This document shows positions 53,364-61,852 of a stretch of DNA of 64,000 nucleotides, piece by piece. A program made the position numbers and the translations under genes. The stretch comes from Cohnella laeviribosi DSM 21336 (GTDB lineage: Bacteria > Bacillota > Bacilli > Paenibacillales > Paenibacillaceae), in NCBI RefSeq assembly GCF_000378425.1, contig NZ_KB899811.1:148133-212132 (forward strand). The letters run 5' to 3'. The notes beneath the pieces are model-generated. The model did not search any database. It saw nothing but the letters and a program-made list of their open reading frames with translations, and was not told the DNA's origin. Position 1 is the first letter of the stretch. The number at the start of each line of letters is the position of its first letter.

Positions 53364-53409
53364 ACGGGTTTGTCATCGGTTGATGGGCCAAAAATAGCAT
53401 TCCGTTGTC

Positions 53410-53442
53410 AAGGTCGACCGATGACAATACTCGGTCGACCTT
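53410..53442 (+). terminator. hairpin after the binding-protein gene
   Basis: Perfect 12-base arms AAGGTCGACCGA and TCGGTCGACCTT, loop TGACAATAC, with a modest T-rich tail. Being followed by the kinase gene, it may partly attenuate its expression. Confidence 0.7.
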
Positions 53443-53489
53443 CTTCCTATTATTAACGTATCCATTTGTTCAAATGCAGGGGGGCAATC

Positions 53490-55220
53490 ATGCGCTTCAT
53501 CGGCAAAGAAACTTTCAAATCCCTCCGTTTTCGACTTGGTCTGGCTTTTTTCATCCTGTGTGTGCCGCTGATGGTCCTGTTGTATTATTTCAGTTATTAT
53601 GCCGGATATGTCATCAGGGACCAGGTGGCGAAATCGAACAACAATCTGGTCACGCTTTACCTGGATCAGATTGACCGCACGCTACATGAAGCGGATGTAT
53701 TTTTGTATAACCTGGTTGCGGGCGAGTCGGACCTCTTGATCATCGATCAGCCGAACGCCTACCATACCTCCGGATACCAGACGGCAAAAATCCGTCTGTT
53801 CAATAACCTGTCTGCGGCCATAAGTCTGCATGAGTCGATGGACCTTTTTTTTGTTTATTCGGCAAATAATGCCGATCTGCTGCTGGGTTCGGCCGAATCT
53901 GTGACGTTTGAACAAAGGGATGCCACACGGAACAAACTGGTTGACATGCTGCAACATTACGAGACGGATGCTTCCCGATGCGAAAGAAGCTGGTGCGTCA
54001 GACAAATTGGCGGGGATTTTTTTCTTGCCCATATCCTCAGAAAAGACAACATGTTCGTCGGAGCCTGGGCGAACGTGGATCGCCTGATGGAACCGCTTCA
54101 ATTGATCGATTTCGGGGATGTCGGCATTGCGCTTCTCAGTACCACGAATCACCAACCTTTGAGCGGGGCACGGTTCATTGCGGACAACGGGATCGATCTT
54201 TCCCTTCACAACCAGCCTTATCGCATTACCGGTGACCCGGACAAGTTTTTGTTGGTCGGCGAAAGATCCGAAAAGGGTGAATTTTACCTCAATGTTCTGA
54301 TTCCGGAAAAGGATATCGTAAGGAAACTTCCTTTGTTCCAAAGGGCCGTATATATCATGCCTTTGGCTTTCATATTCTTCATGATGCTGCTTTTGTTGTT
54401 TATGAGAAGCTTGATCCTGCGGCCCATCGGTTCTATGGTGACGGCGATGAGAAGAGTAAGGGAGGGAAACTGGGTTACCCATATCCCGCCGACTCGCGCC
54501 TCCGTCGAATTTGAAGTGATGAGCTCCACGTTCAACGAGATGATCTCCCAGATTCAGAAACTGAAAATTGATGTTTATGAAGAGCAGTTGAATCGCCAAA
54601 GAGCCGAACTCCAACATCTGCAATTGCAAATTAAACCGCATTTTTTTCTCAATTCCTTGAACATTGTGTACCATTTGGCGAAAACCAAGAAATACGATTT
54701 GATCATGGAAATGACTCTCAATCTGGTCGAATATTTCAGGTACATGTTTCGAAGCAACCATTCCTTTGTCTCCCTGGAAGAAGAAATCAGGCATATCCGC
54801 AACTACCTCAACATTCAACGGTTGCGGTTTGTCGATCATCTGACATATGAAATCAGAATGGATGATGACGTGGGAGATTTTCCTGTTCCTCCGCTGGTCA
54901 TTCAATCGTTTGTGGAGAACATTATCAAACATGCGTTGACCATGGATGAGTCGATCCATATATTTATCCGGATTCAACTTGTGGATGACGATCATGGGCC
55001 CGGTTTGTTTATTGAAATCGGGGACAACGGCAAGGGGTTTGCTCCCGAAATTCTGGAATATTTGCATTCCGATGATCCGGGACCGTTGAACGGAGAACAT
55101 GTGGGAATCTGGAACGTCAAACGGAGACTCGCATTGCTTTATCAAAACAGGGCAAAATTGACGTTTTCCAATGTACCGGAAGGCGGGGCAAAGGTAGAAA
55201 TTCGTTTGCCATTGCAATGA
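53490..55220 (+). CDS. YesM-type sensor histidine kinase
   Basis: A 576-residue kinase. Helix 1 at about 15-40, a 250-residue extracellular dCache-like domain, helix 2 near 290-310 (MPLAFIFFMMLLLLFMRSLIL), HAMP (RPIGSMVTAMRRVREGNW), His_kinase with phospho-His in IKPHFFLNSLNIVYHL, and HATPase with ENIIKHAL and IGDNGKGFAPE. ATG 53490 follows AGGGGGGC. It is the likely partner of the regulator at 48152. Confidence 0.92.
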   Translation: MRFIGKETFKSLRFRLGLAFFILCVPLMVLLYYFSYYAGYVIRDQVAKSNNNLVTLYLDQIDRTLHEADVFLYNLVAGESDLLIIDQPNAYHTSGYQTAKIRLFNNLSAAISLHESMDLFFVYSANNADLLLGSAESVTFEQRDATRNKLVDMLQHYETDASRCERSWCVRQIGGDFFLAHILRKDNMFVGAWANVDRLMEPLQLIDFGDVGIALLSTTNHQPLSGARFIADNGIDLSLHNQPYRITGDPDKFLLVGERSEKGEFYLNVLIPEKDIVRKLPLFQRAVYIMPLAFIFFMMLLLLFMRSLILRPIGSMVTAMRRVREGNWVTHIPPTRASVEFEVMSSTFNEMISQIQKLKIDVYEEQLNRQRAELQHLQLQIKPHFFLNSLNIVYHLAKTKKYDLIMEMTLNLVEYFRYMFRSNHSFVSLEEEIRHIRNYLNIQRLRFVDHLTYEIRMDDDVGDFPVPPLVIQSFVENIIKHALTMDESIHIFIRIQLVDDDHGPGLFIEIGDNGKGFAPEILEYLHSDDPGPLNGEHVGIWNVKRRLALLYQNRAKLTFSNVPEGGAKVEIRLPLQ

Positions 55221-55260
55221 TCTGATCATGTGAAAGCACTGCGGGTGTGCATATAAATCA

Positions 55261-55311
55261 TTGACAGCATCGAATAGTGGGATATAATATATTCGTAATA
55301 TTGTTGAACAA
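55261..55311 (+). promoter_or_regulatory. promoter with TTGTTnAACAA operator, site 4
   Basis: TTGACA (55261-55266), 16-base spacer, TATAAT (55283-55288), operator TTGTTGAACAA (55301-55311) just past the expected start. Same layout as site 2, fitting repression by the GntR protein. Confidence 0.72.
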
Positions 55312-55374
55312 AAATGATAACAAAAATGTCTAAATCCAGATTCAACTTCAGAACGGAACAGGAGAGAGGTCATA

Positions 55375-56496
55375 ATGGAAAAAGTAAAAGTGGGCATTGT
55401 CGGAAGCGGAGTGATCAGCGGCATTTACCTGAAAAATTTCAAGACATTTGACCTGATTGAGGTTGTGGCCATTTCAGATATTGATCTGTCGCGCGCGAAG
55501 GCCAGAGCGGAGGAATTTGGAGTTTCTAGGGTGTGCACTGTCGAAGAGCTCCTGGCCGATCCGGAGATCGAAATTGTCGTAAACTTGACCATCCCCGCGG
55601 CCCATGCGGAGGTCAGCATCGCGGCATTGGAAGCGGGAAAACATGTGTACTCGGAAAAACCCCTGGCCGTTACGATGGAAGACGGTAGCAAAATTCTGGA
55701 GCTTGCGCGGCAGAAAGGTCTGCGGGTAGGTGTTGCGCCGGATACCGTATTGGGCGGCGCCATACAAACATGCCGCAAGCTGATTGATGACGGATGGATC
55801 GGTTTCCCGATCGCCCTGACCGCATTCATGATGGCTCCGGGTCCGGAGAGCTGGCACCCCAATCCCGATTTTCTGTATGATGTCGGCGGGGGACCGATGT
55901 TTGACATGGGGCCCTATTATTTGAGCGCATTCGTTACCCTGCTCGGACCGATTTCCAAACTGACGGGTTCGGCAACGACCTCTTTCGCCGAAAGGACAAT
56001 CACATCCGAGGCCAGATACGGCGAAAAAATTCCCGTGCGGACACCGACCCATATCGCAGGAGTATTGAACTTTGCAAATGGGGCGGTCGGCACAATGATA
56101 ACGAGCTTCGATATCAAAGGCGGAGCAAATCTCCCCCATATCGAAATTTATGGCAGCCAGGGTTCCTTGTCGCTTCCGGTTCCCAACATGTTCGGAGGAA
56201 CAGTGAAACTCAGAATGGCTAGAAAAGATTCGAACTGGCAGGACGTTCCGCTGACTCATACCTTCACGGACAACAACCGAGGGATCGGTGTGCTCGATAT
56301 GGCATATGCGATCCGTCTCGGTTATCCCCACAGAGTAAACGGGGAAATCGCGTATCACGTGCTGGAGGCTATGCACGGTTTCCATATTTCTTCCCATGAG
56401 GGAAGGTATTACATTATGCAAAGTACCTGTGATCGTCCTGAACCTTTGCCGATGAATCTGCAGGCCACCCATAGCGGATTGTTTGTCAGAAGCTGA
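55375..56496 (+). CDS. Gfo/Idh/MocA oxidoreductase
   Basis: A 373-residue dehydrogenase. Rossmann motif GIVGSGVISGIYLKN, K95 in SEKPLAV and GGGPMFDMGPYYLSAFV as the C-terminal catalytic segment (Asp, Tyr instead of Asp, His). It differs clearly from the enzyme at 35250. As a stand-alone gene under the island operator it could oxidise the sugar of the same glycoside or process the released 3-keto sugar; undecided. GGAGAGAGG precedes the ATG. Confidence 0.85.
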   Translation: MEKVKVGIVGSGVISGIYLKNFKTFDLIEVVAISDIDLSRAKARAEEFGVSRVCTVEELLADPEIEIVVNLTIPAAHAEVSIAALEAGKHVYSEKPLAVTMEDGSKILELARQKGLRVGVAPDTVLGGAIQTCRKLIDDGWIGFPIALTAFMMAPGPESWHPNPDFLYDVGGGPMFDMGPYYLSAFVTLLGPISKLTGSATTSFAERTITSEARYGEKIPVRTPTHIAGVLNFANGAVGTMITSFDIKGGANLPHIEIYGSQGSLSLPVPNMFGGTVKLRMARKDSNWQDVPLTHTFTDNNRGIGVLDMAYAIRLGYPHRVNGEIAYHVLEAMHGFHISSHEGRYYIMQSTCDRPEPLPMNLQATHSGLFVRS

Positions 56497-56631
56497 TTAG
56501 TTCAAGAATCTTTTTACATCCGACAAGGTTCGCAACCTGATCATGCGTTCAGCTCTGAAATCGTTGATCGTCATACCGACAGGGATGGTTAAGGGTTGGA
56601 CGCTTCCGAAAGTTCACGATAATCAGAAATC

Positions 56632-56666
56632 AGCCGCATTTTTCTGTGAAATGCGGCTTTACTATT
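56632..56666 (+). terminator. terminator after the Gfo/Idh/MocA gene
   Basis: Arms AGCCGCATTT and AAATGCGGCT, loop TTCTGTG, then TTTACT. It lies 136 bases after the stop. Confidence 0.75.
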
Positions 56667-56700
56667 CATTCTTAATAAAACCAGGAAAGGGAAGATAGAA

Positions 56701-57162
56701 TGAGAAAGATATTTTTTACCTTGACAGCATTTGCTCTACTTTGCCTTTCAATTTATCCCGTACAAGGACATGCGGCTGCTCAAGTTTTTCAAGAACCGAA
56801 CCAGGAGCTTTAACTTTACCGCCGCCACCTGCTTTTTTCCGACCCATGACTGTATTTGATCCGGATTATGATTACCTCGAAAAGGGCGGTCGTTACATAT
56901 CTGATCTTGATAATCAGAAAATTAACATGTGGGGAAACCCTTTGGGACCGTACATGTCGATGAAATTTGATGTTCAATTAACCTTAGAAAGATGGACAGG
57001 AAATGGGTGAAAGTGCATAGCGGTTCGAACACAACCGTCCAATGTTACGGAACCCGTTATAACCTCGGTTCCTCGACGGTTTCTATGCATTTAAAAGTAT
57101 TAAAAAAACGGGGTAAAATCTTTAATTTGTTAAGTTGTTGTGTATACGCTTACATTCTATAA
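56701..57162 (+). pseudogene. frameshifted secreted protein
   Basis: An ATG at 56701 with GGAAAGG upstream starts a clean signal peptide (MRKIFFTLTAFALLCLSIYP, then HAAA) but stops after 37 codons. The protein resumes in the next frame (PPPAFFRPMTVFDPDYDYLE and GRYISDLDNQKINMWGNPLG) and shifts again near 57003 to KWVKVHSGSNTTVQCYGTRY. Two frameshifts break a small exported protein of roughly 140-150 residues. Family not recognised. The ending is not well defined. Confidence 0.6.
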
Positions 57163-57180
57163 TTTACTAAAAAGGAGGTG
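57135..57180 (+). promoter_or_regulatory. xylanase promoter with Shine-Dalgarno-like 5' mRNA end
   Basis: TTGTTG (57135-57140), 17-base spacer, TATAAT (57158-57163). The transcript should begin near 57170, so its first bases read AAAGGAGGTG, about 120 bases from the real start codon. This mimics the STAB-SD element that protects cry3A mRNA from 5' exonuclease by ribosome binding. Confidence 0.6.
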
Positions 57181-57300
57181 AAAGTAAGAAGTTCGCGGAA
57201 GATCCTGACACAGGATAAGTTATGAACTTCAACGAGAAACAACCGACAAGCAGGTAGTGTGCAGGCAAGCAGTAATCAAAAATTTTTTAGGAGGTAAATT

Positions 57301-57936
57301 ATGATTAAGTCTAAAAAGAAATTTTTGACGGTATGTATTGCAGCATTAATGAGTTTTAGCTTGTTTGCAGCAACCTCAAATGCAGCGACAGACTATTGGC
57401 AATATTGGACCGATGGCGGCGGGACAGTAAATGCTACCAATGGATCCGGCGGCAATTACAGTGTTACATGGAGCAATGTCGGGAATTTTGTTGTCGGTAA
57501 AGGCTGGGGAACCGGATCGCCAACTAGAACGGTGAACTACAATGCCGGCGTCTGGGCGCCGTCCGGCAATGGGTATTTGACTCTCTATGGGTGGACGAGA
57601 AACTCGCTCATCGAATATTATGTCGTGGACAGTTGGGGCACTTATAGACCTACTGGAACGTATAAAGGCACCGTGACCAGTGATGGGGGCACCTATGACA
57701 TCTATACGACGATGAGATACAACGCACCTTCCATTGACGGTACACAAACTTTCCCCCAATACTGGAGTGTCCGTCAGTCGAAGAGACCGACCGGAAGCAA
57801 CGTCTCTATCACTTTTAGCAACCACGTTAACGCATGGAGAAATGCAGGCATGAATCTGGGAAGCAGTTGGGCTTACCAGGTGTTGGCAGTAGAAGGGTAT
57901 CAAAGTAGCGGGAGCGCTAACGTAACGGTGTGGTAA
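57301..57936 (+). CDS. xynA: endo-1,4-beta-xylanase, GH11
   Basis: A 211-residue secreted xylanase. The signal peptide ends about residue 28 (TSNAAT). The catalytic pair is E105 (SLIEYYVVD, nucleophile) and E198 ([10 protein letters not shown], acid/base). The [17 protein letters not shown] thumb is textbook GH11. No carbohydrate-binding module. AGGAGG precedes the ATG. It has its own promoter and terminator. Confidence 0.97.
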   Translation: MIKSKKKFLTVCIAALMSFSLFAATSNAATDYWQYWTDGGGTVNATNGSGGNYSVTWSNVGNFVVGKGWGTGSPTRTVNYNAGVWAPSGNGYLTLYGWTRNSLIEYYVVDSWGTYRPTGTYKGTVTSDGGTYDIYTTMRYNAPSIDGTQTFPQYWSVRQSKRPTGSNVSITFSNHVNAWRNAGMNLGSSWAYQVLAVEGYQSSGSANVTVW

Positions 57937-58009
57937 CAGGTCAACTGCAAACAGGGCAACTAGACCGTTTCCGGAATATTGAGAAAGTCTTTTAATCATT
58001 GATATTGCT

Positions 58010-58048
58010 AAGGCCTGCCGGTCTCACAGCCGGCGGCCTTATATATTT
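58010..58048 (+). terminator. terminator after xynA
   Basis: Arms AAGGCCTGCCGG and CCGGCGGCCTT, loop TCTCACAG, then ATATATTTC. Confidence 0.7.
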
Positions 58049-58099
58049 CAACAAAAGATATTATGGAGGAAACCGATTCCTTTTAAAGGAGAGCTACCC

Positions 58100-58978
58100 A
58101 TGAGAAAGCTGTTCATTTTCCTTCTAATCGCCATAATATTTGTTGTCGGCGCTTGTTCACAGGAAAAGACCGGAAAGAATGGAAGCGATAAAAATAATGA
58201 AAATATTGAAAAAAATGATAACTTTGTATTGGTCAAAGGCGGGACTTTTATAAACACAAAGTCCAACTACTATGGAAAAAGTGAAACCCTATCGAACTTT
58301 TATATCGGCAAATATGAAGTAACTCAAAAAGAGTGGATGGAGGTAATGGGAAGTAATCCCTCAGCATTCAAAGGCGACAATTTGCCGGTAGAAATGGTCA
58401 GTTGGTATGACGCTGTTGAGTACTGCAACAAAAGGAGTATAAAAGAGGGCTTAAAACCGTACTACAATATAAACAAGAATAAAATAGACCCGAATAATAA
58501 GAGTGATTACGATAATATAAAATGGACCGTAACGATCAACGAGGGAGCGAATGGTTATCGATTGCCGACGGAAGCGGAGTGGGAATATGCTGCAAGCGGA
58601 GGTCAGAAAAGCAAGAGTTACGCATACAGCGGAAGCAATAATGCAGATGAAGTAGCATGGTATTGGAGAAACGCCGGAGATAAGTACTTATCAGGAGATT
58701 GGAACTGGCCTATCATCGAAAACAACCATAATCAAACAAAACCTGTCGGTACCAAGAAACCCAACGAATTAGGACTTTACGATATGTCAGGTAATGTAAG
58801 GGAATGGTGCTGGAATTGGTACGGAGACGGCTTGGATATTACTAGCGGCTCTTACCGGGTTGTGAAGGGCGGCGGTTGGATCGGCGACGTCGTCAACAAC
58901 GAGATCTCTTTTCGGGGCAAGTTCGAGGCGAGTGGCATTGGACCCGATCAAGGTTTTCGTGTGATTCGCGGCGAGTAA
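58100..58978 (+). CDS. SUMF1/FGE-domain lipoprotein
   Basis: A 292-residue lipoprotein (lipobox VGAC, C19) with a formylglycine-generating-enzyme-like domain: FYIGKYEVTQKEWMEVMGSNPSAF, EMVSWYDAVEYCNKRS, YRLPTEAEWEYAA, GLYDMSGNVREWCWNWYG and GFRVIRG. The copper-binding cysteine pair of true FGE is not evident, so it is likely a binding or non-sulfatase member. Codon use is AT-rich compared with the island, suggesting separate origin. AAAGGAGAG precedes the ATG. Confidence 0.88.
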   Translation: MRKLFIFLLIAIIFVVGACSQEKTGKNGSDKNNENIEKNDNFVLVKGGTFINTKSNYYGKSETLSNFYIGKYEVTQKEWMEVMGSNPSAFKGDNLPVEMVSWYDAVEYCNKRSIKEGLKPYYNINKNKIDPNNKSDYDNIKWTVTINEGANGYRLPTEAEWEYAASGGQKSKSYAYSGSNNADEVAWYWRNAGDKYLSGDWNWPIIENNHNQTKPVGTKKPNELGLYDMSGNVREWCWNWYGDGLDITSGSYRVVKGGGWIGDVVNNEISFRGKFEASGIGPDQGFRVIRGE

Positions 58979-59104
58979 ACGGGAACAAGGAATTTTTATG
59001 CAACAGAGACGGTTGCTTTAGCTTTGCCTCTCCATGTGGTGCTTCACATACGCCGCCGTCTCTTCCCGGCTCATCCCTTCCGCCCACGGAAATACGGCTA
59101 TGAA

Positions 59105-59488
59105 TTATGTTATAACCGTTGTTGTAGAGGATGGAGCAAAGTTTACGATTTCCAATACAATCGGCGAATTAGCTAGAATGGGATCTCCTCCTGCCGGCAC
59201 GTTAATCACTAGCGATCCAACAGCAGTAGCTCCAGGAGTATAGGTCGAAATGCCCTGCATTTGCAATACACCGTTAATGTAAACGCGATACATGCTATTA
59301 TTTGTCGCCAGCGGAGGAAGTTCAGTTGCTGCTGCGCCAGTATCGTCGAAAAAATCAGCCGCATCAATCGTTAAGGTAGCTCCCGCTGCGGTTTCACCCG
59401 TTGTTACATAAAAAAATTTTTGTGGAGTTGGAACCGTTTCCGTCGTGGTTGTTGCCGTAACAAATAACTTCATAAGTTGTAGTGCCAT
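59105..59488 (-). CDS. DUF4183 protein
   Basis: A 127-residue Thr/Ala-rich protein with MYRVYINGVLQMQGISTY and SLVINVPAGGDPILANSPIVLEI, the DUF4183 core found in exosporium-associated proteins of Bacillus relatives. No signal peptide. GAGGAGG precedes the ATG. Probably a spore-surface or appendage component (inference). Confidence 0.75.
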   Translation of the reverse strand: MALQLMKLFVTATTTTETVPTPQKFFYVTTGETAAGATLTIDAADFFDDTGAAATELPPLATNNSMYRVYINGVLQMQGISTYTPGATAVGSLVINVPAGGDPILANSPIVLEIVNFAPSSTTTVIT

Positions 59489-59576
59489 GATTAAAAACCT
59501 CCTCGTAAGATAGACTACGATAAGATTTTATTCGAGATTATATGAAGGGGGTGGGCGAACTTTCTGGTTCATATGA

Positions 59577-60059
59577 CTATTTGTATACTAGTTCCGTGGT
59601 AAATCCAACCGATTCAACAATAATGGGGGTTCCTTTAGAAATATGTTGTCCGGTTGCGGCAAGCGTTAGTGCATTGGAATTCACGTGATACATTTTGCCC
59701 TCTTGCAATACACCATTGACATACAAATTGAAATAACCCTGTTGACCGAAATCAGAAAATTCGGTGATGGGTTCGCCATGATCATCGACAAACTGATTGG
59801 AATAAATAACGTTTTCGTCTGTTAAATTTATATCATAGGGGGCGACAAAAAAATATCGTTTAACTATAGGTCTAACGCTAATTGAGGGATGCATGGGACA
59901 ATTTATTTTTATTCGATTTACTTCGTATAGGGTCTTGTATGCTGTTTTTTTTCTACATCTTCTTCTCTTCTTGGCGTACCTTTTTTTTGTATGTTTATCA
60001 CAGTTACATTTTAGTCTTCTATTCTTTTGGCAGTATATGTTAATAATGATTTGGGGCAT
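59577..60059 (-). CDS. DUF4183 protein with basic N-terminus
   Basis: A 160-residue protein. A Lys/Arg-rich stretch (residues 10-45, KKRYAKKRRRCRKKTA) precedes a DUF4183 domain (GYFNLYVNGVLQEGKMYHVN, ALTLAATGQHISKGTPIIVE) matching the neighbour at 59105. ATG 60059 follows GAGGTGG. A T-box 3' half lies upstream on the same strand. Confidence 0.68.
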   Translation of the reverse strand: MPQIIINIYCQKNRRLKCNCDKHTKKRYAKKRRRCRKKTAYKTLYEVNRIKINCPMHPSISVRPIVKRYFFVAPYDINLTDENVIYSNQFVDDHGEPITEFSDFGQQGYFNLYVNGVLQEGKMYHVNSNALTLAATGQHISKGTPIIVESVGFTTELVYK

Positions 60060-60483
60060 GTAGATCCACCTCGCCAACCACGATTCCTACCCGTGGAAAA
60101 AGAATCCACTCCTCTATAGGATATTTCACGCTCAATCGCAGAAAGGTGATAACATTGAGCGGTTTTCCAGCCCCTCGCGATTCGTCACCTGGTATATCAA
60201 GCTTCGGTACTCCAGATCTTCCCAGGTGATGAAATGAAAAAACGCCCCTGTCATCAAAGACAGGGACGATCTCTCGCGGTACCACCCTTAGTGAACATGC
60301 CGGCAGCATGATCCGCTCCAATCAGATAACGGCCGATCGCCGTCCCGCCCTTCTTCCCATGATACGTTCGGCCGACGTACGGATGCTAATAAACCAAGAA
60401 AAAATGAACATCGAAATAGGCATGTTTATGCTCAACTTCAATTTCCAATGTGACAGAGTCTTACTAACTAGCGGCTTTCTTTT
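60060..60483 (-). promoter_or_regulatory. T-box 3' half (antiterminator/terminator), no synthetase downstream
   Basis: On the minus strand TAAGGGTGGTACCGCGAG (60273-60290) is the invariant T-box sequence, followed by a terminator with arms GTCCCTGTC and GACAGGGGC and six T (60239-60268). Upstream to 60483 I cannot find a convincing stem I with specifier loop. Downstream there is no aminoacyl-tRNA synthetase: 180 bases without a clear gene, then the DUF4183 gene. It looks like a relic left after loss of its gene. Confidence 0.7.
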
Positions 60484-60867
60484 CTATGTTACCTCGTTAC
60501 CGGTTCTACCTTGATATCCGTGAGCATGCGGATGTCTTCCGTTAACTGTTGTGACCCCTTCAAAATAGTGATAATGGCCACCTCCGGGAATGGGAATTGC
60601 TTCGCCAGTTGTGCCGCGGATAAAGTGCGTATGGCCGTCGTTAAACGTTGTTTCAGCTTGATACTCGTGTACATGCGGAACACCTGAAGGGGCTGGTGCA
60701 GTAACCCCAGCATATTCATGGGAGTGCCCGACATCAAATGAAGTGACGCCGGCAAAAGAGTGGACGTGAACGGGCCTGCCGTCCCAAGACGTAATGTACA
60801 ACTTGTGAGAGTGTTGACCGTTGGGATCGTCGGAATCAAAGATGAAACCCTTAATTGGAATATCCAT
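60484..60867 (-). CDS. YmaF-like histidine-rich repeat protein
   Basis: A 127-residue protein made of four to five repeats of about 22 residues with pattern HxH-x(4)-GVT (VHVHSFAGVTSFDVGHSHEY, HVHEYQAETTFNDGHTHFI, GHYHYFEGVTTVNGRHPHAH). This matches the YmaF family of Bacillus. The paired His suggest metal binding. ATG 60867 is six bases after AAGGAG; two upstream ATGs are closer. Confidence 0.8.
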   Translation of the reverse strand: MDIPIKGFIFDSDDPNGQHSHKLYITSWDGRPVHVHSFAGVTSFDVGHSHEYAGVTAPAPSGVPHVHEYQAETTFNDGHTHFIRGTTGEAIPIPGGGHYHYFEGVTTVNGRHPHAHGYQGRTGNEVT

Positions 60868-60961
60868 AAGCATCTCCTTCATTTTATTCTGGAGTAGACT
60901 ATGTTAAATATTCCTGTCCTTGACACGGATGGATACCCAGACGTATATGCCTAACTGTGTA

Positions 60962-61804
60962 CTATTCCAAACGTACGGACAACCATTGAAAAATATGTTG
61001 AAGCACTTCGCGGTTATGTAGAAACTGATGTTTTCCATCAGCGTATACGGTCAATTTTTTATCATGGGAGACGATATTTCCGATAAATCGCTCAATCAGA
61101 TCCGGACTTACTAACGGATCATAACGATCATAAAAGCACAATGTCGGAGTTTGAAAAGGATTGATTTCCGATAGAGCTCTTGTTCCGTTATGTATCAGTT
61201 CACTTACCCAACGAGGAGTATACTTTATCGTGGCCAAAGGATCGTTCAGCAGATCCGCAGTCCTATATGGCGACTTCGACTGAAACCATTTGAACTTTCT
61301 CAAAGATTCATTCCACTTGACAAGTTCAAGCGGCAAAGCGGGTGTTACAAAGGAAACAAGACCGATCATTTTTCTGATGAGTTTAGGGATTCCAGGGGCA
61401 ATATCCAAGGCAGGCGAAGTCAAGATGATTCCATGAATCTTTTTGCAAAATTGTTGAGCATAGCGGATTGCAATAAGCCCCCCGAAACTGTGGCCCATGA
61501 GAAAAACGGGTAATTCCGGATTCCGCGCATGCAAATGAACGACCAATTGGTCCAAGTCGTCCAGATAATCCTGGAATCGGCGAATATGCCCCCGCGGCCC
61601 GATCGAATTTCCAAATCCGCGCACATCAGGGGCAATAAAAGCAATCTGTCGTTGCAAACACTCCATTCCAAGATGGGAGTATTGCCCCGAATGCTCTCCC
61701 GCGCCATGGATGAACATCATGAATGCCTTAGGGCATTCAGGGAGCCAATACCGGATATACAATTTCACTTTTTTGCTCGTCGAAAAATATTCGTCCGTAA
61801 TCAT
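60962..61804 (-). CDS. alpha/beta hydrolase, monoacylglycerol lipase/lysophospholipase type
   Basis: A 280-residue serine hydrolase. Nucleophile S106 in MGHSFGG, acid D229 in YDRYDPLV, base H259 in DGKHQFLHN; oxyanion motif FIHGAGEHSGQY. No signal peptide. The family (YtpA/PldB) cleaves lysophospholipids or monoacylglycerols. GGAGAG precedes the ATG. It follows the phosphodiesterase lipoprotein gene by 48 bases, probably in one operon. Confidence 0.88.
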   Translation of the reverse strand: MITDEYFSTSKKVKLYIRYWLPECPKAFMMFIHGAGEHSGQYSHLGMECLQRQIAFIAPDVRGFGNSIGPRGHIRRFQDYLDDLDQLVVHLHARNPELPVFLMGHSFGGLIAIRYAQQFCKKIHGIILTSPALDIAPGIPKLIRKMIGLVSFVTPALPLELVKWNESLRKFKWFQSKSPYRTADLLNDPLATIKYTPRWVSELIHNGTRALSEINPFQTPTLCFYDRYDPLVSPDLIERFIGNIVSHDKKLTVYADGKHQFLHNREVLQHIFQWLSVRLE

Positions 61805-61852
61805 GATTCTGTCTCTCCAAATGGATGTTTCGGTTTCGCAGGTCTCACAACG

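Noticed and set aside
53682..55424. 580-codon minus-strand frame
   Set aside because: Antisense to the YesM kinase, which has all expected motifs.
24746..56500. Integrative element with tRNA attachment repeat
   Set aside because: No integrase gene and no repeat of the tRNA 3' end seen at the far edge; an old island cannot be proven from this window.
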